Below are positions 1 to 7,738 of a DNA stretch of 64,000 bases, piece by piece (position 1 is the stretch's first letter; each line of letters starts with the position of its first letter). Source of the DNA: Ornithinibacillus sp047228935 (lineage in GTDB: Bacteria; Bacillota; Bacilli; Bacillales; Amphibacillaceae); the NCBI RefSeq assembly GCF_047228935.1, contig NZ_JBFEGG010000002.1, forward strand, positions 310,001 to 374,000, read 5' to 3'. The translations under genes were made by a program, and so were the position numbers. A model generated the notes under the pieces. The model searched no databases and was not told the DNA's origin. It saw nothing but the letters and a program-made list of their open reading frames with translations.

Positions 1-100
1 GATTAACTGAGTAAGGTGTTAAGACGTAGGACAAGCAGATACTTACGATAACAACAGAAATAAAGGTACCTACTATTTTTAAGTACAAGCTTCTAAACAT
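1..100 (-). CDS. Sensor histidine kinase, N-terminal fragment (HssS-like)
   Basis: Only the first 33 codons lie in the window; the gene continues past position 1. The ATG at 100-98 overlaps the end of the response regulator gene by 8 bases, and the AGGAAAG-type ribosome binding site lies inside that gene. The visible protein starts MFRSLYLKIVG and continues into a hydrophobic segment, as expected for the first membrane helix of a sensor kinase. The partner regulator resembles HssR, so this is probably an HssS-type heme-stress sensor. The family is inferred from the neighbour, because no kinase motif is visible here. Confidence 0.75.
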   Translation of the reverse strand, partial: MFRSLYLKIVGTFISVVIVSICLSYVLTPYSVN

Positions 101-767
101 GACTTTCCTCCAAGCGGTATCCTAATCCTCTAACCGTTGTAATCGTTATATCCTGAAATTCCTCTAATTGTTCTCTTATACGTTTAATGTGGACATCAAC
201 CGTCCGCTCATCACCTTCGTAATCATATCCCCAGATTTTTTCAATTAATTGATTACGGGTAAAAATTTTCCCAGGTGAACTAGCTAAAACGGCTAGCAAT
301 TCACATTCTTTCCGTTTTAAGGTAACCGATTTATCACCTGATTGTACTACTAATTTCTCTTTATCAATAATTGTATTAGTAACTTTCACGGTTGTTTCCG
401 AACGGATATTATACCTTTTTAATAAGGCTTCCACACGCAGGATTAATTCAACCGGATCAAATGGTTTTACGAGGTAATCATCTGTTCCTGCACGAAAGCC
501 TTTTACTTTATCCTGCGACTCGCCTTTTGCCGTCACCATTAAAATAGGAATATCTAAGAAAGAACGGATGTCTTCTGTAAGCTCATAACCATCAATATGT
601 GGCATCATCACATCGACAATAGCTAAATCAATTTTCTCTTTACCAAGTAAACCAAGAGCCTCTCCGCCATCTTCCGCCTCTATTACACCATAATTACTGT
701 TTTCCAAATATAAACGAATTAACTTCCGGATATGTGCATCGTCATCTACAACTAGAATTGTATTCAT
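93..767 (-). CDS. hssR: OmpR-family response regulator, HssR-like
   Basis: This DNA-binding response regulator has 224 residues. The receiver domain covers about residues 1-115, with acidic DDD at 8-10, phosphoacceptor Asp52, Thr79 and Lys101. A winged-helix OmpR/PhoB domain follows at about 125-220. The segment IWGYDYEGDERTVDVHIKR, the RYNI junction and the terminal HV match the staphylococcal HssR sequence as I remember it. HssR with HssS senses heme overload and activates the HrtAB heme exporter. No hrtAB is seen here; it could lie beyond the left edge. The gene is translationally coupled to the kinase downstream. The response-regulator call is certain and the heme assignment probable. Confidence 0.8.
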   Translation of the reverse strand: MNTILVVDDDAHIRKLIRLYLENSNYGVIEAEDGGEALGLLGKEKIDLAIVDVMMPHIDGYELTEDIRSFLDIPILMVTAKGESQDKVKGFRAGTDDYLVKPFDPVELILRVEALLKRYNIRSETTVKVTNTIIDKEKLVVQSGDKSVTLKRKECELLAVLASSPGKIFTRNQLIEKIWGYDYEGDERTVDVHIKRIREQLEEFQDITITTVRGLGYRLEESHV

Positions 768-922
768 CTTCGTTCACTTCCTATTTTTTTACTAATTTCA
801 GTTTATCGCAGGACGACGTAACCGTAAATTCTGAGGTACGCATGATAAAAAGCAAAATTTATTATCAATATTTTCCCAGATATGACTAATACTATGAGCA
901 AACAAAAAAAGGAGTGATAAAA

Positions 923-1708
923 TTGAAAGGCAATATAGTCAAACTACTTTTTGGAATCTTGCTGGTCTTCGTGCTTACTGCATGTAATGCCGATAATGCG
1001 AATGAGGCAAACCGTAATAATGACAATCCAAATATCTCCAGTATGAGTACTGATCAAACTAGCGATGATTACCCTCATACACAGCCAGTGAAAAAACAGG
1101 AAGCGAAATATGAATTCCGCGAAGTACCACAAGGGCAAGATGTCCCTGATGGAGACCGAGTACCGAATACAAACAACATTTCCATTAGGTCACCTGAGCT
1201 ACAAATGCCTCAGCAAAACCAGGCAGAACAGGCTCCTCAACAGGGGAATCAAACTCCTGAACAAGGTGGACAAACACCGCAGCAAGGCGGGCAAGCACCA
1301 CAACAAGGGCAACAGGAAGGTAATTACGGTTTAAGTAAATTTGAAAATGATGTCGTAACATTAACGAACAAGGAAAGAACACAAGCAGGATTAAATCCTT
1401 TAGAAATTGATACAGCCTTAAGCCAAGTAGCTCGCGAGAAATCGAATGATATGCAGGCAAAAAACTATTTTTCACATACAAGTCCTACCTATGGTTCACC
1501 TTTTGATATGATGCGCGACTTTGGAATTTCGTACCGCTCTGCCGGTGAGAACATTGCTGCCGGACAACAGACTCCAGAGGAAGTAGTGCAAGCATGGATG
1601 AACAGCCAAGGCCACCGCGAAAACATCCTAAATGCCAATTTCACGCACATCGGAGTTGGCTATGAATCCGGTGGAAACCATTGGACACAGATGTTTATTG
1701 CGAAGTAG
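923..1708 (+). CDS. CAP/SCP-domain lipoprotein (YkwD-like)
   Basis: This is a secreted lipoprotein with a C-terminal CAP (SCP/PR1) domain. I chose the TTG at 923 because AAAAAGGAG ends about 8 bases upstream; the GTG at 914 overlaps the Shine-Dalgarno sequence. The signal peptide ends in a lipobox LTAC with Cys21. A polar stretch and a Gln/Pro/Gly-rich linker containing repeated QGGQ units (coded near 1200-1320) precede the CAP domain, which occupies roughly the last 125 residues. The domain shows the family signatures AGENIA, a GHRENIL-type motif and HIGVGY. CAP proteins of bacilli are surface exposed; their biochemical role is mostly unknown. The linker probably spans the cell wall. Confidence 0.85.
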   Translation: MKGNIVKLLFGILLVFVLTACNADNANEANRNNDNPNISSMSTDQTSDDYPHTQPVKKQEAKYEFREVPQGQDVPDGDRVPNTNNISIRSPELQMPQQNQAEQAPQQGNQTPEQGGQTPQQGGQAPQQGQQEGNYGLSKFENDVVTLTNKERTQAGLNPLEIDTALSQVAREKSNDMQAKNYFSHTSPTYGSPFDMMRDFGISYRSAGENIAAGQQTPEEVVQAWMNSQGHRENILNANFTHIGVGYESGGNHWTQMFIAK

Positions 1709-1741
1709 TTGATGAAAGCTTATCCATATAAATAACTAATG

Positions 1742-1777
1742 GCATACCATATCACAGGTTGATTGGTATGCTTTTTT
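1742..1777 (+). terminator. Rho-independent terminator after the CAP lipoprotein
   Basis: An 8-bp stem (GCATACCA at 1742-1749 with TGGTATGC at 1764-1771) encloses a 14-base loop and is followed directly by six T residues. Confidence 0.8.
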
Positions 1778-1888
1778 AGTTCTTGAATGTACATCATTTT
1801 TTAAAGATTACGAAAATATTGTGTTAAACTAGTATGGATAAAAGTAAGTACTTTAAAGCGTCAGAACTTATATTAAAGGAGTGAATGT

Positions 1889-2356
1889 ATGTCACGCATT
1901 AAGGAGCTTTTAGTAGATCAATTTTTAGCAAACGCTAACGACCCTAGCTGGTATCTCCCATTCGCTGATGCAGTTGAAGATGTCTCAGAAAAAGAAGCAT
2001 TTTGGAAGCCTACTGAGGGTAGTCATTGTATAGCTGAAATTGTACAGCATTTAATTTACTGGAACGAGACATGGCAAACAAGATATCAAAATTCGGATGT
2101 AAAAGCAGTTCCGTCTATTGATAACAATGATAAGAGCTTTGTTGTTCCAGAAAATAAGACGTTCCAAGAATTAAAAGAGAGACTACTATCCGTATTGTTA
2201 CAATGGGAAAAAATACTTACAGATGACCAACTCGAAAGGAATGCAGATGGTTTTCCTGTACCTGCAAAATGGTATGATTTACTCGGAAATGCTATTACGC
2301 ATAACGCCTACCATATTGGTCAAATCGTATATATTCAGAAGCTACAAAAAGGTTAG
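1889..2356 (+). CDS. DinB-family (four-helix) protein
   Basis: This 155-residue protein of the DinB/YfiT-like superfamily has metal-binding histidines in the expected places: one in the second helix (AEIVQHLIYWNE) and two near the C-terminus (HNAYHIGQI). Many superfamily members are thiol-dependent metalloenzymes acting with bacillithiol or mycothiol, others are of unknown function, and nothing here identifies a substrate. The start is supported by AAAGGAGTGAATGT just upstream. It appears monocistronic. A second, distantly related DinB protein lies at 10635-11120. Confidence 0.8.
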   Translation: MSRIKELLVDQFLANANDPSWYLPFADAVEDVSEKEAFWKPTEGSHCIAEIVQHLIYWNETWQTRYQNSDVKAVPSIDNNDKSFVVPENKTFQELKERLLSVLLQWEKILTDDQLERNADGFPVPAKWYDLLGNAITHNAYHIGQIVYIQKLQKG

Positions 2357-2403
2357 ATGCAAACTAAGCTCCTAGTACGTAATTCCACAAAGGAGGGAAG
2401 ATA

Positions 2404-2475
2404 GTGGATTTATTATTTGGGATAATAGTTGGTTTCATTATAATTACTGATATCGGATACCTTTCCACACTTTAA
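2404..2475 (+). CDS. Putative 23-residue hydrophobic peptide
   Basis: A short reading frame starts with GTG at 2404, preceded by a strong AAAGGAGGG site about 7 bases upstream, and ends at TAA 2473-2475. The predicted peptide is almost wholly one membrane helix (LLFGIIVGFIIITDIGYL). I do not recognise it. Its main support is the ribosome binding site, which is better than chance. It sits between the DinB gene and the XRE regulator with no evident terminator on either side. It could be a small membrane peptide, a leader, or a chance frame. Confidence 0.4.
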   Translation: MDLLFGIIVGFIIITDIGYLSTL

Positions 2476-2602
2476 CTCTACCACCAGTTGAATCCCATTC
2501 TCCCTCAATTCAACCAACAGTTGATAGGCTAAACATCACCCCTATGCTATTCTACATATAACAGAGCGCGCTGCTGATTTTACATTAGAGGGAGACAATT
2601 TC

Positions 2603-3673
2603 ATGTTAAACAGTCAATTAATTGGATCTTATATTTCAAAGCTTAGAAAAGAAAAGGATTGGACACAGGTTGAGCTTGCCGAGAAGTTAAACGTCAGTCA
2701 CCAAGCAGTTTCCAAATGGGAAAAAGGAGATTCTATTCCTGATGTAGGTACGTTAATCGTATTGGCTAACGAGTTTGATATTTCTGTAGACGATATTTTA
2801 AATGGTGGGAAAGAGAAAAAGCGATTTACAAATGTTGGAACGATTGTCCATAATATCGTAAACGAGGAAACCGACAAAGCTGCAGAAGTGATAAATCAAG
2901 AAGAAACTGGGATAGATGAACTTATTTCTATCGCACCCGTATTAAAATCACGTTCAATTGGTAGCATTACGAAAAATCTTGATGATAAAAAGTTATCTAT
3001 TTCCCATATCGTACAGCTGGCCCCATTCTTAGATGAAGAAAACTTAGAAGAACTATTTCATAAATTACATGCAGATGATGCTTATTCGGTGAAGGATGTT
3101 GTCAGGCTTGCTCCATTTATAAAAAGCGAGACGCTTACGAAGCTACTAATGGAAAAACGGGATACATTAACTATTGAGGATATCTCAAGAATGGGGCCAT
3201 TTATAGGTGATGAGATTAATGACTTTATTCTTGAATTAGATATCGAAAGTGTTCGCTGGAATTTCATTACGGGACTAGCACCTTTCGTCAACCTTGAAGT
3301 GCTAAAAACTTTAGTCGATAAGGCGCTAATGGATGAGATTTCTTTTGATAAAGTAGTTGCTATTGCACCATTTCTAGATCAAGGTACGACAGATGAGCTT
3401 GCTTTAAATTTGAGGAACCAAGAAGGGAAAATGCATCATTTAACTGCTCTTGCTCCCTTTGTTAGTAAAGGAGTTCTAGCAGAAATTGCAAAGTCCATTC
3501 CTTTGGATAGCCACTCATTAATTAGTATCGCACCGTTTCTTAGTAGTGAGGAATTAGAAAGGTTAATGGAGGAAGCTGATTTTAAAGAAGTAAGCCCACA
3601 GACTATTACGGCTTTAGCACCATTCTTAAGTCAGGAAGGGTTAATTAAGCTGCTTTCTAAAATGACTCATTAA
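2603..3673 (+). CDS. XRE-family regulator with C-terminal APFL-repeat domain
   Basis: This 356-residue protein has an N-terminal Cro/C1-type helix-turn-helix at about residues 8-62 (WTQVELAEKLNVSHQAVSKWE). The rest is a chain of about eight units of some 30-37 residues, each marked by a core such as IAPFL, LAPFI, MGPFI or LAPFV, from about residue 105 to the end. The repeats look like a helical solenoid and probably form a ligand- or protein-binding scaffold. ATG 2603 follows GAGGGAGA. Only 2 bases separate the stop from the repeat element, whose outer stem probably terminates the transcript. The DNA target and inducer are unknown. Confidence 0.85.
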   Translation: MLNSQLIGSYISKLRKEKDWTQVELAEKLNVSHQAVSKWEKGDSIPDVGTLIVLANEFDISVDDILNGGKEKKRFTNVGTIVHNIVNEETDKAAEVINQEETGIDELISIAPVLKSRSIGSITKNLDDKKLSISHIVQLAPFLDEENLEELFHKLHADDAYSVKDVVRLAPFIKSETLTKLLMEKRDTLTIEDISRMGPFIGDEINDFILELDIESVRWNFITGLAPFVNLEVLKTLVDKALMDEISFDKVVAIAPFLDQGTTDELALNLRNQEGKMHHLTALAPFVSKGVLAEIAKSIPLDSHSLISIAPFLSSEELERLMEEADFKEVSPQTITALAPFLSQEGLIKLLSKMTH

Positions 3674-3675
3674 GG

Positions 3676-4089
3676 AAAGAGGCTGAGACAAAAGTTTTTT
3701 AGTCAAACGAATAACCGAATGTAGTGCACCTACGACGCACCGGAAATATACTGCGCTTTCACTTCCAGCACAAGTGCGACATCTGCTCGAAAAGACCTCG
3801 CAGTGTCTTCTTTGCACCTCACAGTACAAGTGCGACATCAGCTCGAAAGAACCTCGCTGTGTCTTCTTTGCCGCGGGGGGCTGGTGAGCCAGGCTGCTAC
3901 TTGAATAATCTTCTCTGTAGCCTTGCACCGAGGAAACCTGCTGCGTAGCATTACTAGCAGACGCAGGTGCATACTCGGGGTCTCACCGATGCCTTTCCTC
4001 CCCGCTTGCGTCTCCGTATATTTCCGGTGCTAGTATGGTGAATCATTCGGCTTTACTTCTGTACAATTTTGTTATGTCCCAGCCTCTTT
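3676..4089. repeat. Structured intergenic repeat element, copy 1
   Basis: A non-coding element of about 414 bp fills the gap between two convergent genes. Its ends pair (AAAGAGGCTGAGACA at 3676-3690 with TGTCCCAGCCTCTTT at 4075-4089, one mismatch). Inside is a perfect 15-bp inverted repeat (GCACCGGAAATATAC at 3737-3751 with its complement at 4016-4030). Between about 3765 and 3870 are two tandem units of about 62 bp, each with a small hairpin (CTGC/GCAG in the first, CAGC/GCTG in the second). Base composition is clearly more GC-rich than the flanking genes. A second copy lies at 6612-7030. It may serve as a bidirectional terminator. Confidence 0.85.
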
Positions 4090-4097
4090 ATCTATCC

Positions 4098-4847
4098 TTA
4101 TTTTTTCCTAGCCTTAATAATAAAGGTAGCCGGAATTAACTTCGCTTTTTCAACCGAATACCACCTTAAGTCATTTCCTTCTGGTACTTCATCTGGTAAC
4201 ACGACATCATCAATCACTTTCTCAATCTCAAAGCCAACTTCTATAAGTGTATTAATATACGTGCTTAGTTTTCGATGAGGGATGATGACAGTATTATGCC
4301 AAGCTTCATTGTATTCAGGTCCCTCGTTTAAATACGACTTATCGAACACAAATGTATTATCAATTCGCCTCACCCGGTCATGAATTGGATGTTCCCAACT
4401 AAATATGAACGTTCCACCCGGTTTTAAATAACTATGTATATTTGTTAATGTTTTCTCCAGTTCTACGGTCCAGCCTAGGGCATAGATGGAATAGGCGATA
4501 TCAAAGTAATTCAAAGGTAGTCCCGGATTTTCTTCCATTGGTGATTCAATTAACATAACAGGAACCGGTTGGTCTTGAAGTAGTTTACGTGCGGTATCTA
4601 TTTGTTTCGTTGTAAGATCTAGTCCCCATAATTCCTTTGCCCCATTGTTCCCCATGTACTGTAGAGAATGCCCACTTCCACAGCCGATATCAAGCACCTT
4701 TTTATCCGCTATTTCACCAAATAAATTCAACTCTTGCTCTGTCGGTGCTAACGGACCTAATTCCGGCAAGGCGGTTCTCCCAAAGAAACGCTCCGCTGAC
4801 TTCTCCCATCCAACCTTGTTAATATGTAATATCTCTTTTGTATCCAC
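4098..4847 (-). CDS. Class I SAM-dependent methyltransferase
   Basis: This 249-residue cytoplasmic enzyme has the S-adenosylmethionine-binding motif I VLDIGCGSGHS at about residues 50-60, followed by the acidic loop WGLDLT. The start is a GTG at 4847 with a GGGGG-type site upstream. The first 45 residues resemble those of methyltransferases whose partners are unknown (MDTKEILHINKVGWEKSAERFFG). The substrate cannot be told from sequence. It is transcribed towards the repeat element and probably terminates in its outer stem. Three methyltransferases of this fold occur in the window, but they are not close to one another in sequence. Confidence 0.85.
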   Translation of the reverse strand: MDTKEILHINKVGWEKSAERFFGRTALPELGPLAPTEQELNLFGEIADKKVLDIGCGSGHSLQYMGNNGAKELWGLDLTTKQIDTARKLLQDQPVPVMLIESPMEENPGLPLNYFDIAYSIYALGWTVELEKTLTNIHSYLKPGGTFIFSWEHPIHDRVRRIDNTFVFDKSYLNEGPEYNEAWHNTVIIPHRKLSTYINTLIEVGFEIEKVIDDVVLPDEVPEGNDLRWYSVEKAKLIPATFIIKARKK

Positions 4848-4994
4848 TCTCCATGCCCCCTATTGTTTGATAACATAATTGTAACGTAACTTGTGCGATT
4901 ATAAATAATTAATTATGGAAACTTTAACGGACTTCTTTCGTAAGAATAGTAAGGTTCAAATGGATTACTGTTATATTTTTTTAGGAGGGATTTC

Positions 4995-5165
4995 ATGGGA
5001 GGATTTCATATAGGGGACATGTTAGTTCAATTACTTTTTCTATTAATTATTGCACTAGTCATCATCGTTTTGGTAAAATTATTCCTTTCTTCTAGAAAGC
5101 GTAAACATCAATTAGACCGCCTCGAGGAAAAAGTGGATACACTTGAGTCTAAGATGAATAAATAG
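4995..5165 (+). CDS. Small membrane protein, DUF4083 family
   Basis: This 56-residue protein has an N-terminal GGFHIGDML segment, one membrane helix (about residues 10-31), a basic RKRKH turn and an amphipathic C-terminal helix (LDRLEEKVDTLESK). This layout matches the small DUF4083 proteins of Bacillus, whose function is unknown. ATG 4995 follows TTAGGAGGGATTTC, a strong site at good spacing. It is monocistronic or shares a transcript with the holin-like peptide downstream. Confidence 0.75.
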   Translation: MGGFHIGDMLVQLLFLLIIALVIIVLVKLFLSSRKRKHQLDRLEEKVDTLESKMNK

Positions 5166-5311
5166 GACATTATAATCATTCTTCAACCTATGACTATCGG
5201 ATGATTACCAACTGTATAGTTTCGGCTACAATAGTAGTAAGCATGGTGAGTCGTTAGGGTGGGATCTTCACTTCCCTCTTGAGCCATTATATGGTGAAAG
5301 GAGGGATGCCT

Positions 5312-5422
5312 TTGGATTTAGTAATATCAATTTTGATGTTACTAGTCGCAGCGGGTTCATTTTTGATATCTTTGCTGGATTTTATTAGGCGGTTAATTGA
5401 CGACAAGATTAACAATAAGTGA
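5312..5422 (+). CDS. Holin-like small hydrophobic peptide, putative type I toxin
   Basis: The 36-residue peptide from TTG 5312 has a membrane helix (LVISILMLLVAAGSFLISLL) and a charged tail ending DDKINNK, the layout of the putative holin-like toxin family found with TxpA/BsrG-type systems. ATG 5306 is also in frame but sits directly on the AAAGGAGGG site, so TTG 5312, 7 bases from it, is preferred. A long leader with a TACAAT hexamer near 5227 precedes it and a strong terminator follows. Such toxins are normally held down by an antisense RNA; I infer one but cannot locate its promoter. The family call is by resemblance only. Confidence 0.55.
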   Translation: MDLVISILMLLVAAGSFLISLLDFIRRLIDDKINNK

Positions 5423-5469
5423 ACCCCCACCCGTGACGGCTAAATCACTTTTAGGGTGAGGGTTCTTTT
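5422..5469. terminator. Terminator hairpin after the holin-like peptide
   Basis: An 11-bp outer stem (AACCCCCACCC at 5422-5432 with GGGTGAGGGTT at 5454-5464, one mismatch) continues into an inner GTGA/TCAC stem and ends in TTTT. The stem overlaps the stop codon. From 5470 to 5706 I see no gene. Confidence 0.8.
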
Positions 5470-5706
5470 GTTCATTTTTCAATCGTTAAATGTTCAGAGG
5501 GAATTCCACACCTGAACTTCTTAACCATGTGCGGGCCGGGGATGAACGGAAACATCCTCGGTTCATATTATGCTAATTTGGCTATTATTATACATACTAC
5601 TTCGATTTCTGTCTATATTTCACCAATAAAATCCCCCTCACTCCCTTATTCTTTTTTCAGAATATTTATGATACTATGTACTTAAAAAGGAATAAGGAGC
5701 ACCGTC

Positions 5707-6087
5707 ATGCGTACATTTGAACATACCCTATCCAACTACTACGATAGCTGGAATGAAGGATTCGTTACAAAAGATGCTTCAAAAATAAGAAGCTATATGT
5801 CAGAAAAGTTTGTAGGGATATTCGGCTATTCATCTATCGAAGTACCTGAAGAGTATCACTACAACTATGACATCAAGTCTATATTAAAACAGTACAATGA
5901 AAAAACGAGAAAAGAATTTGAAATTATTACGTCAATGGAAAGAAAAAACGGAGAAAATTATGTTGTGCTTGGATTAGAGACAAGTTTTATAGATGGTAAC
6001 CCACATCGTGCACAATGCATGTATGTCTGGGGGTTAGAAGAAGGGGAATGGAAATTACTTCGGGAGTTTATTGAGATTGAACAGTAA
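5707..6087 (+). CDS. SnoaL/NTF2-like fold protein (DUF4440-type)
   Basis: The 126-residue protein begins with a helical segment (LSNYYDSWNEGF) followed by alternating beta strands, including VWGLEEGEWKLLREF at the end, as in DUF4440/SnoaL proteins of the NTF2-like fold. These form small cavities used for binding or catalysis; no catalytic residue set can be read with confidence here. The start is supported by AATAAGGAGCACC. The TPR gene begins 36 bases downstream behind its own AAAAAGGAG site, so the two probably form a short operon. Confidence 0.6.
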   Translation: MRTFEHTLSNYYDSWNEGFVTKDASKIRSYMSEKFVGIFGYSSIEVPEEYHYNYDIKSILKQYNEKTRKEFEIITSMERKNGENYVVLGLETSFIDGNPHRAQCMYVWGLEEGEWKLLREFIEIEQ

Positions 6088-6123
6088 GAGATACTGTGAA
6101 TCAAAAAGGAGAAAACGAGTATC

Positions 6124-6609
6124 ATGATAGAACAACTGAACCAAGCGATTGTGCTTAGAAAAGAAGGTCTACTTAAGGAGTCAAATTCCATTATGCTTCA
6201 GTTGGCAAATGCATATCCAAATGATGCAAAGGTCCAATATCAATGTGCATGGAGTTTTGATGTATTAGGTGAAGAATCTAAAGCTGTTCCACACTACGAG
6301 AAAGCAATTAAACTCGGTTTAGCTGGTGAAGATTTGGAGGGTGCTTTGTTAGGATTAGGGAGTACCTACCGCACACTTGGTGAGTACGAGAATTCAAAAC
6401 GAATCTTTGAAAAAGGAAAAAATCTCTTTCCGAACAACCGGGCCTTCGATGTATTTTTTGCAATGACCTTATACAATTTGAACCAACATGATCAAGCAAT
6501 GGAGAAGTTATTAACTTGTTTAGTGGATACAACGGAAAATAAGGATATTAAGGCTTATGAAAAGGCAATTCGGTTTTATTCAGATAAATTAGATCAAGTA
6601 TGGGAGTAA
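6124..6609 (+). CDS. Tetratricopeptide repeat protein
   Basis: This 161-residue soluble protein is made of about four TPR-like helix pairs, with typical small and aromatic positions such as AKVQYQCAWSFDVLGEE and EGALLGLGSTYRTLGEYENS. TPR proteins of this length in bacilli are scaffolds for protein contacts; no partner can be named. It lies just after the NTF2-like gene and ends 2 bases before the second copy of the repeat element, whose outer stem may terminate transcription. Confidence 0.8.
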   Translation: MIEQLNQAIVLRKEGLLKESNSIMLQLANAYPNDAKVQYQCAWSFDVLGEESKAVPHYEKAIKLGLAGEDLEGALLGLGSTYRTLGEYENSKRIFEKGKNLFPNNRAFDVFFAMTLYNLNQHDQAMEKLLTCLVDTTENKDIKAYEKAIRFYSDKLDQVWE

Positions 6610-6611
6610 AG

Positions 6612-7030
6612 AAAAGAGGTTGTCCTAAAAGTATTTTAGGTAAAGGAAAAATCGAATAATGAGCACCTCCCCCGCTCCGGAAATATACTTCGCTTTCACT
6701 TCCAGCACAAGCACGACATCAGCTCGAAAAAACCTCGCTGTGTCTTCTTTGCACTTCACAGTACAAGTGCGACATCAGCTCGAAAAAACCTCGCTGTGTC
6801 TTCTTTGCCGTGGGCGGTTGGTGAGCCAGGCGGCTACTTGAGTAATCTTCTTCGCTGCCTTGCCCCGAGGAATCCTGCTGCGTAGCATTACTTGCAGACT
6901 AGAGGGGCATCAACGGGGGCTCAACGATGCCTATCCTCCCACTGGAGTCTACGTATATTTCCGGAGCTTGTATAGTGTTTTATTCGGTTTCACAATTCAT
7001 CCTTTTACTTTTGGGACAACCTCTTTTTCA
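6612..7030. repeat. Structured intergenic repeat element, copy 2
   Basis: This is the second copy of the element at 3676-4089 and again fills the space between convergent genes. The outer ends pair (AAAAGAGGTTGTCC near 6612-6625 with GGGACAACCTCTTTT near 7013-7027). The core is bounded by a perfect 15-bp inverted repeat (GCTCCGGAAATATAC at 6674-6688 with its complement at 6953-6967). Two tandem units of about 62 bp lie at about 6697-6808. Compared with copy 1 the pairing is kept while the sequence changes on both sides of the stems. Confidence 0.85.
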
Positions 7031-7032
7031 TC

Positions 7033-7227
7033 CTATCGTAACGATTCGTAAGCTATGATAAATTTTTGATAGCTTTCCGCCCCTAACGTATCTACTTTAC
7101 CTCGAAATAACCTTTGAAATGTCATTTCTTTCGCTTCATTTAACGAACAGTCTCGTGTATTCATAATTAGTTTCATATAGGAGGCAAAATAATCGGTACT
7201 TAACGCACCACCGCGATTTAATAACAT
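7033..7227 (-). CDS. Hypothetical protein, 64 residues, end of ars-like operon
   Basis: I do not recognise this short protein. From ATG 7227 it reads MLLNRGGALSTDYFASYM and has a normal mix of charged and hydrophobic residues. A GGGGTG site lies about 10 bases upstream. It follows the GNAT gene by 16 bases, so it would be the last gene of the ArsR-controlled operon. An upstream in-frame ATG at 7287 would overlap the GNAT coding region and looks less likely. Coding status is uncertain. Confidence 0.4.
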   Translation of the reverse strand: MLLNRGGALSTDYFASYMKLIMNTRDCSLNEAKEMTFQRLFRGKVDTLGAESYQKFIIAYESLR

Positions 7228-7243
7228 TTCCAAACACCCCAAA

Positions 7244-7738
7244 TTAGAATCTCTTCTCCAGTAAGATAACATCTCTCCATATGCCATCTAATTGACCAAT
7301 CCGCTCGCGATACCCAACTTCACGGAAGCCATACTTTTTATGCAACGCTAAACTTGCTTTATTTTCCGGAAAAATACCGGATTGCAGCGTCCAACAACCA
7401 TTCTCCTTAGCAGAATAAATCGTAACTTCCATTAACTTCGAGCCGATTCCCTTTCCAGCGTACCTCGGGTCGATATAGATACTTAGCTCTGCCACTCCCC
7501 GATAAACGTCACGTTTAGAATATGGTGATAGAGCACTCCAGCCAAGTATTTCACTCTCCTCTTCCGCCACAAAGCGACTATGTAGTAGATGGTTTTGATC
7601 CCAATCTACCCATGTAGGTGGTTGCGTTTCAAAGGTGGCATTCCGTGTTTCGATACCTTTATGATATAAATCTAGAACTGCATGACAATCCTCATCTTTC
7701 ATCGGACGAATATCGATTTGAATTTCCTTAACAGCCAC
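7244..7738 (-). CDS. GNAT acetyltransferase, ArsN1/phosphinothricin-acetyltransferase-like
   Basis: This 164-residue N-acetyltransferase has the acetyl-CoA loop DPRYAGKGIGSKLM, and the motifs FPENKASLALHKKYGF and GYRERIG typical of the phosphinothricin acetyltransferase branch, which includes the arsinothricin-detoxifying ArsN1 enzymes. I prefer GTG 7738 because a GGAGGGG site lies inside the end of the flavoprotein gene; this gives an 11-base overlap. Its place behind an ArsR-type regulator and a flavoprotein supports a role in arsenical or xenobiotic resistance. Methionine sulfone or other amino-acid analogues are alternative substrates. Confidence 0.7.
   Translation of the reverse strand: MAVKEIQIDIRPMKDEDCHAVLDLYHKGIETRNATFETQPPTWVDWDQNHLLHSRFVAEEESEILGWSALSPYSKRDVYRGVAELSIYIDPRYAGKGIGSKLMEVTIYSAKENGCWTLQSGIFPENKASLALHKKYGFREVGYRERIGQLDGIWRDVILLEKRF

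Noticed and set aside
3720..3950. Short proteins inside the structured repeat copies
   Set aside because: The frames are not conserved between the two copies, have no ribosome binding sites and follow the inverted-repeat structure instead.
5560..5572. HssR target site (GTTCATATT)
   Set aside because: Only a single half-site is present, with no second direct repeat and no hrtAB gene nearby.
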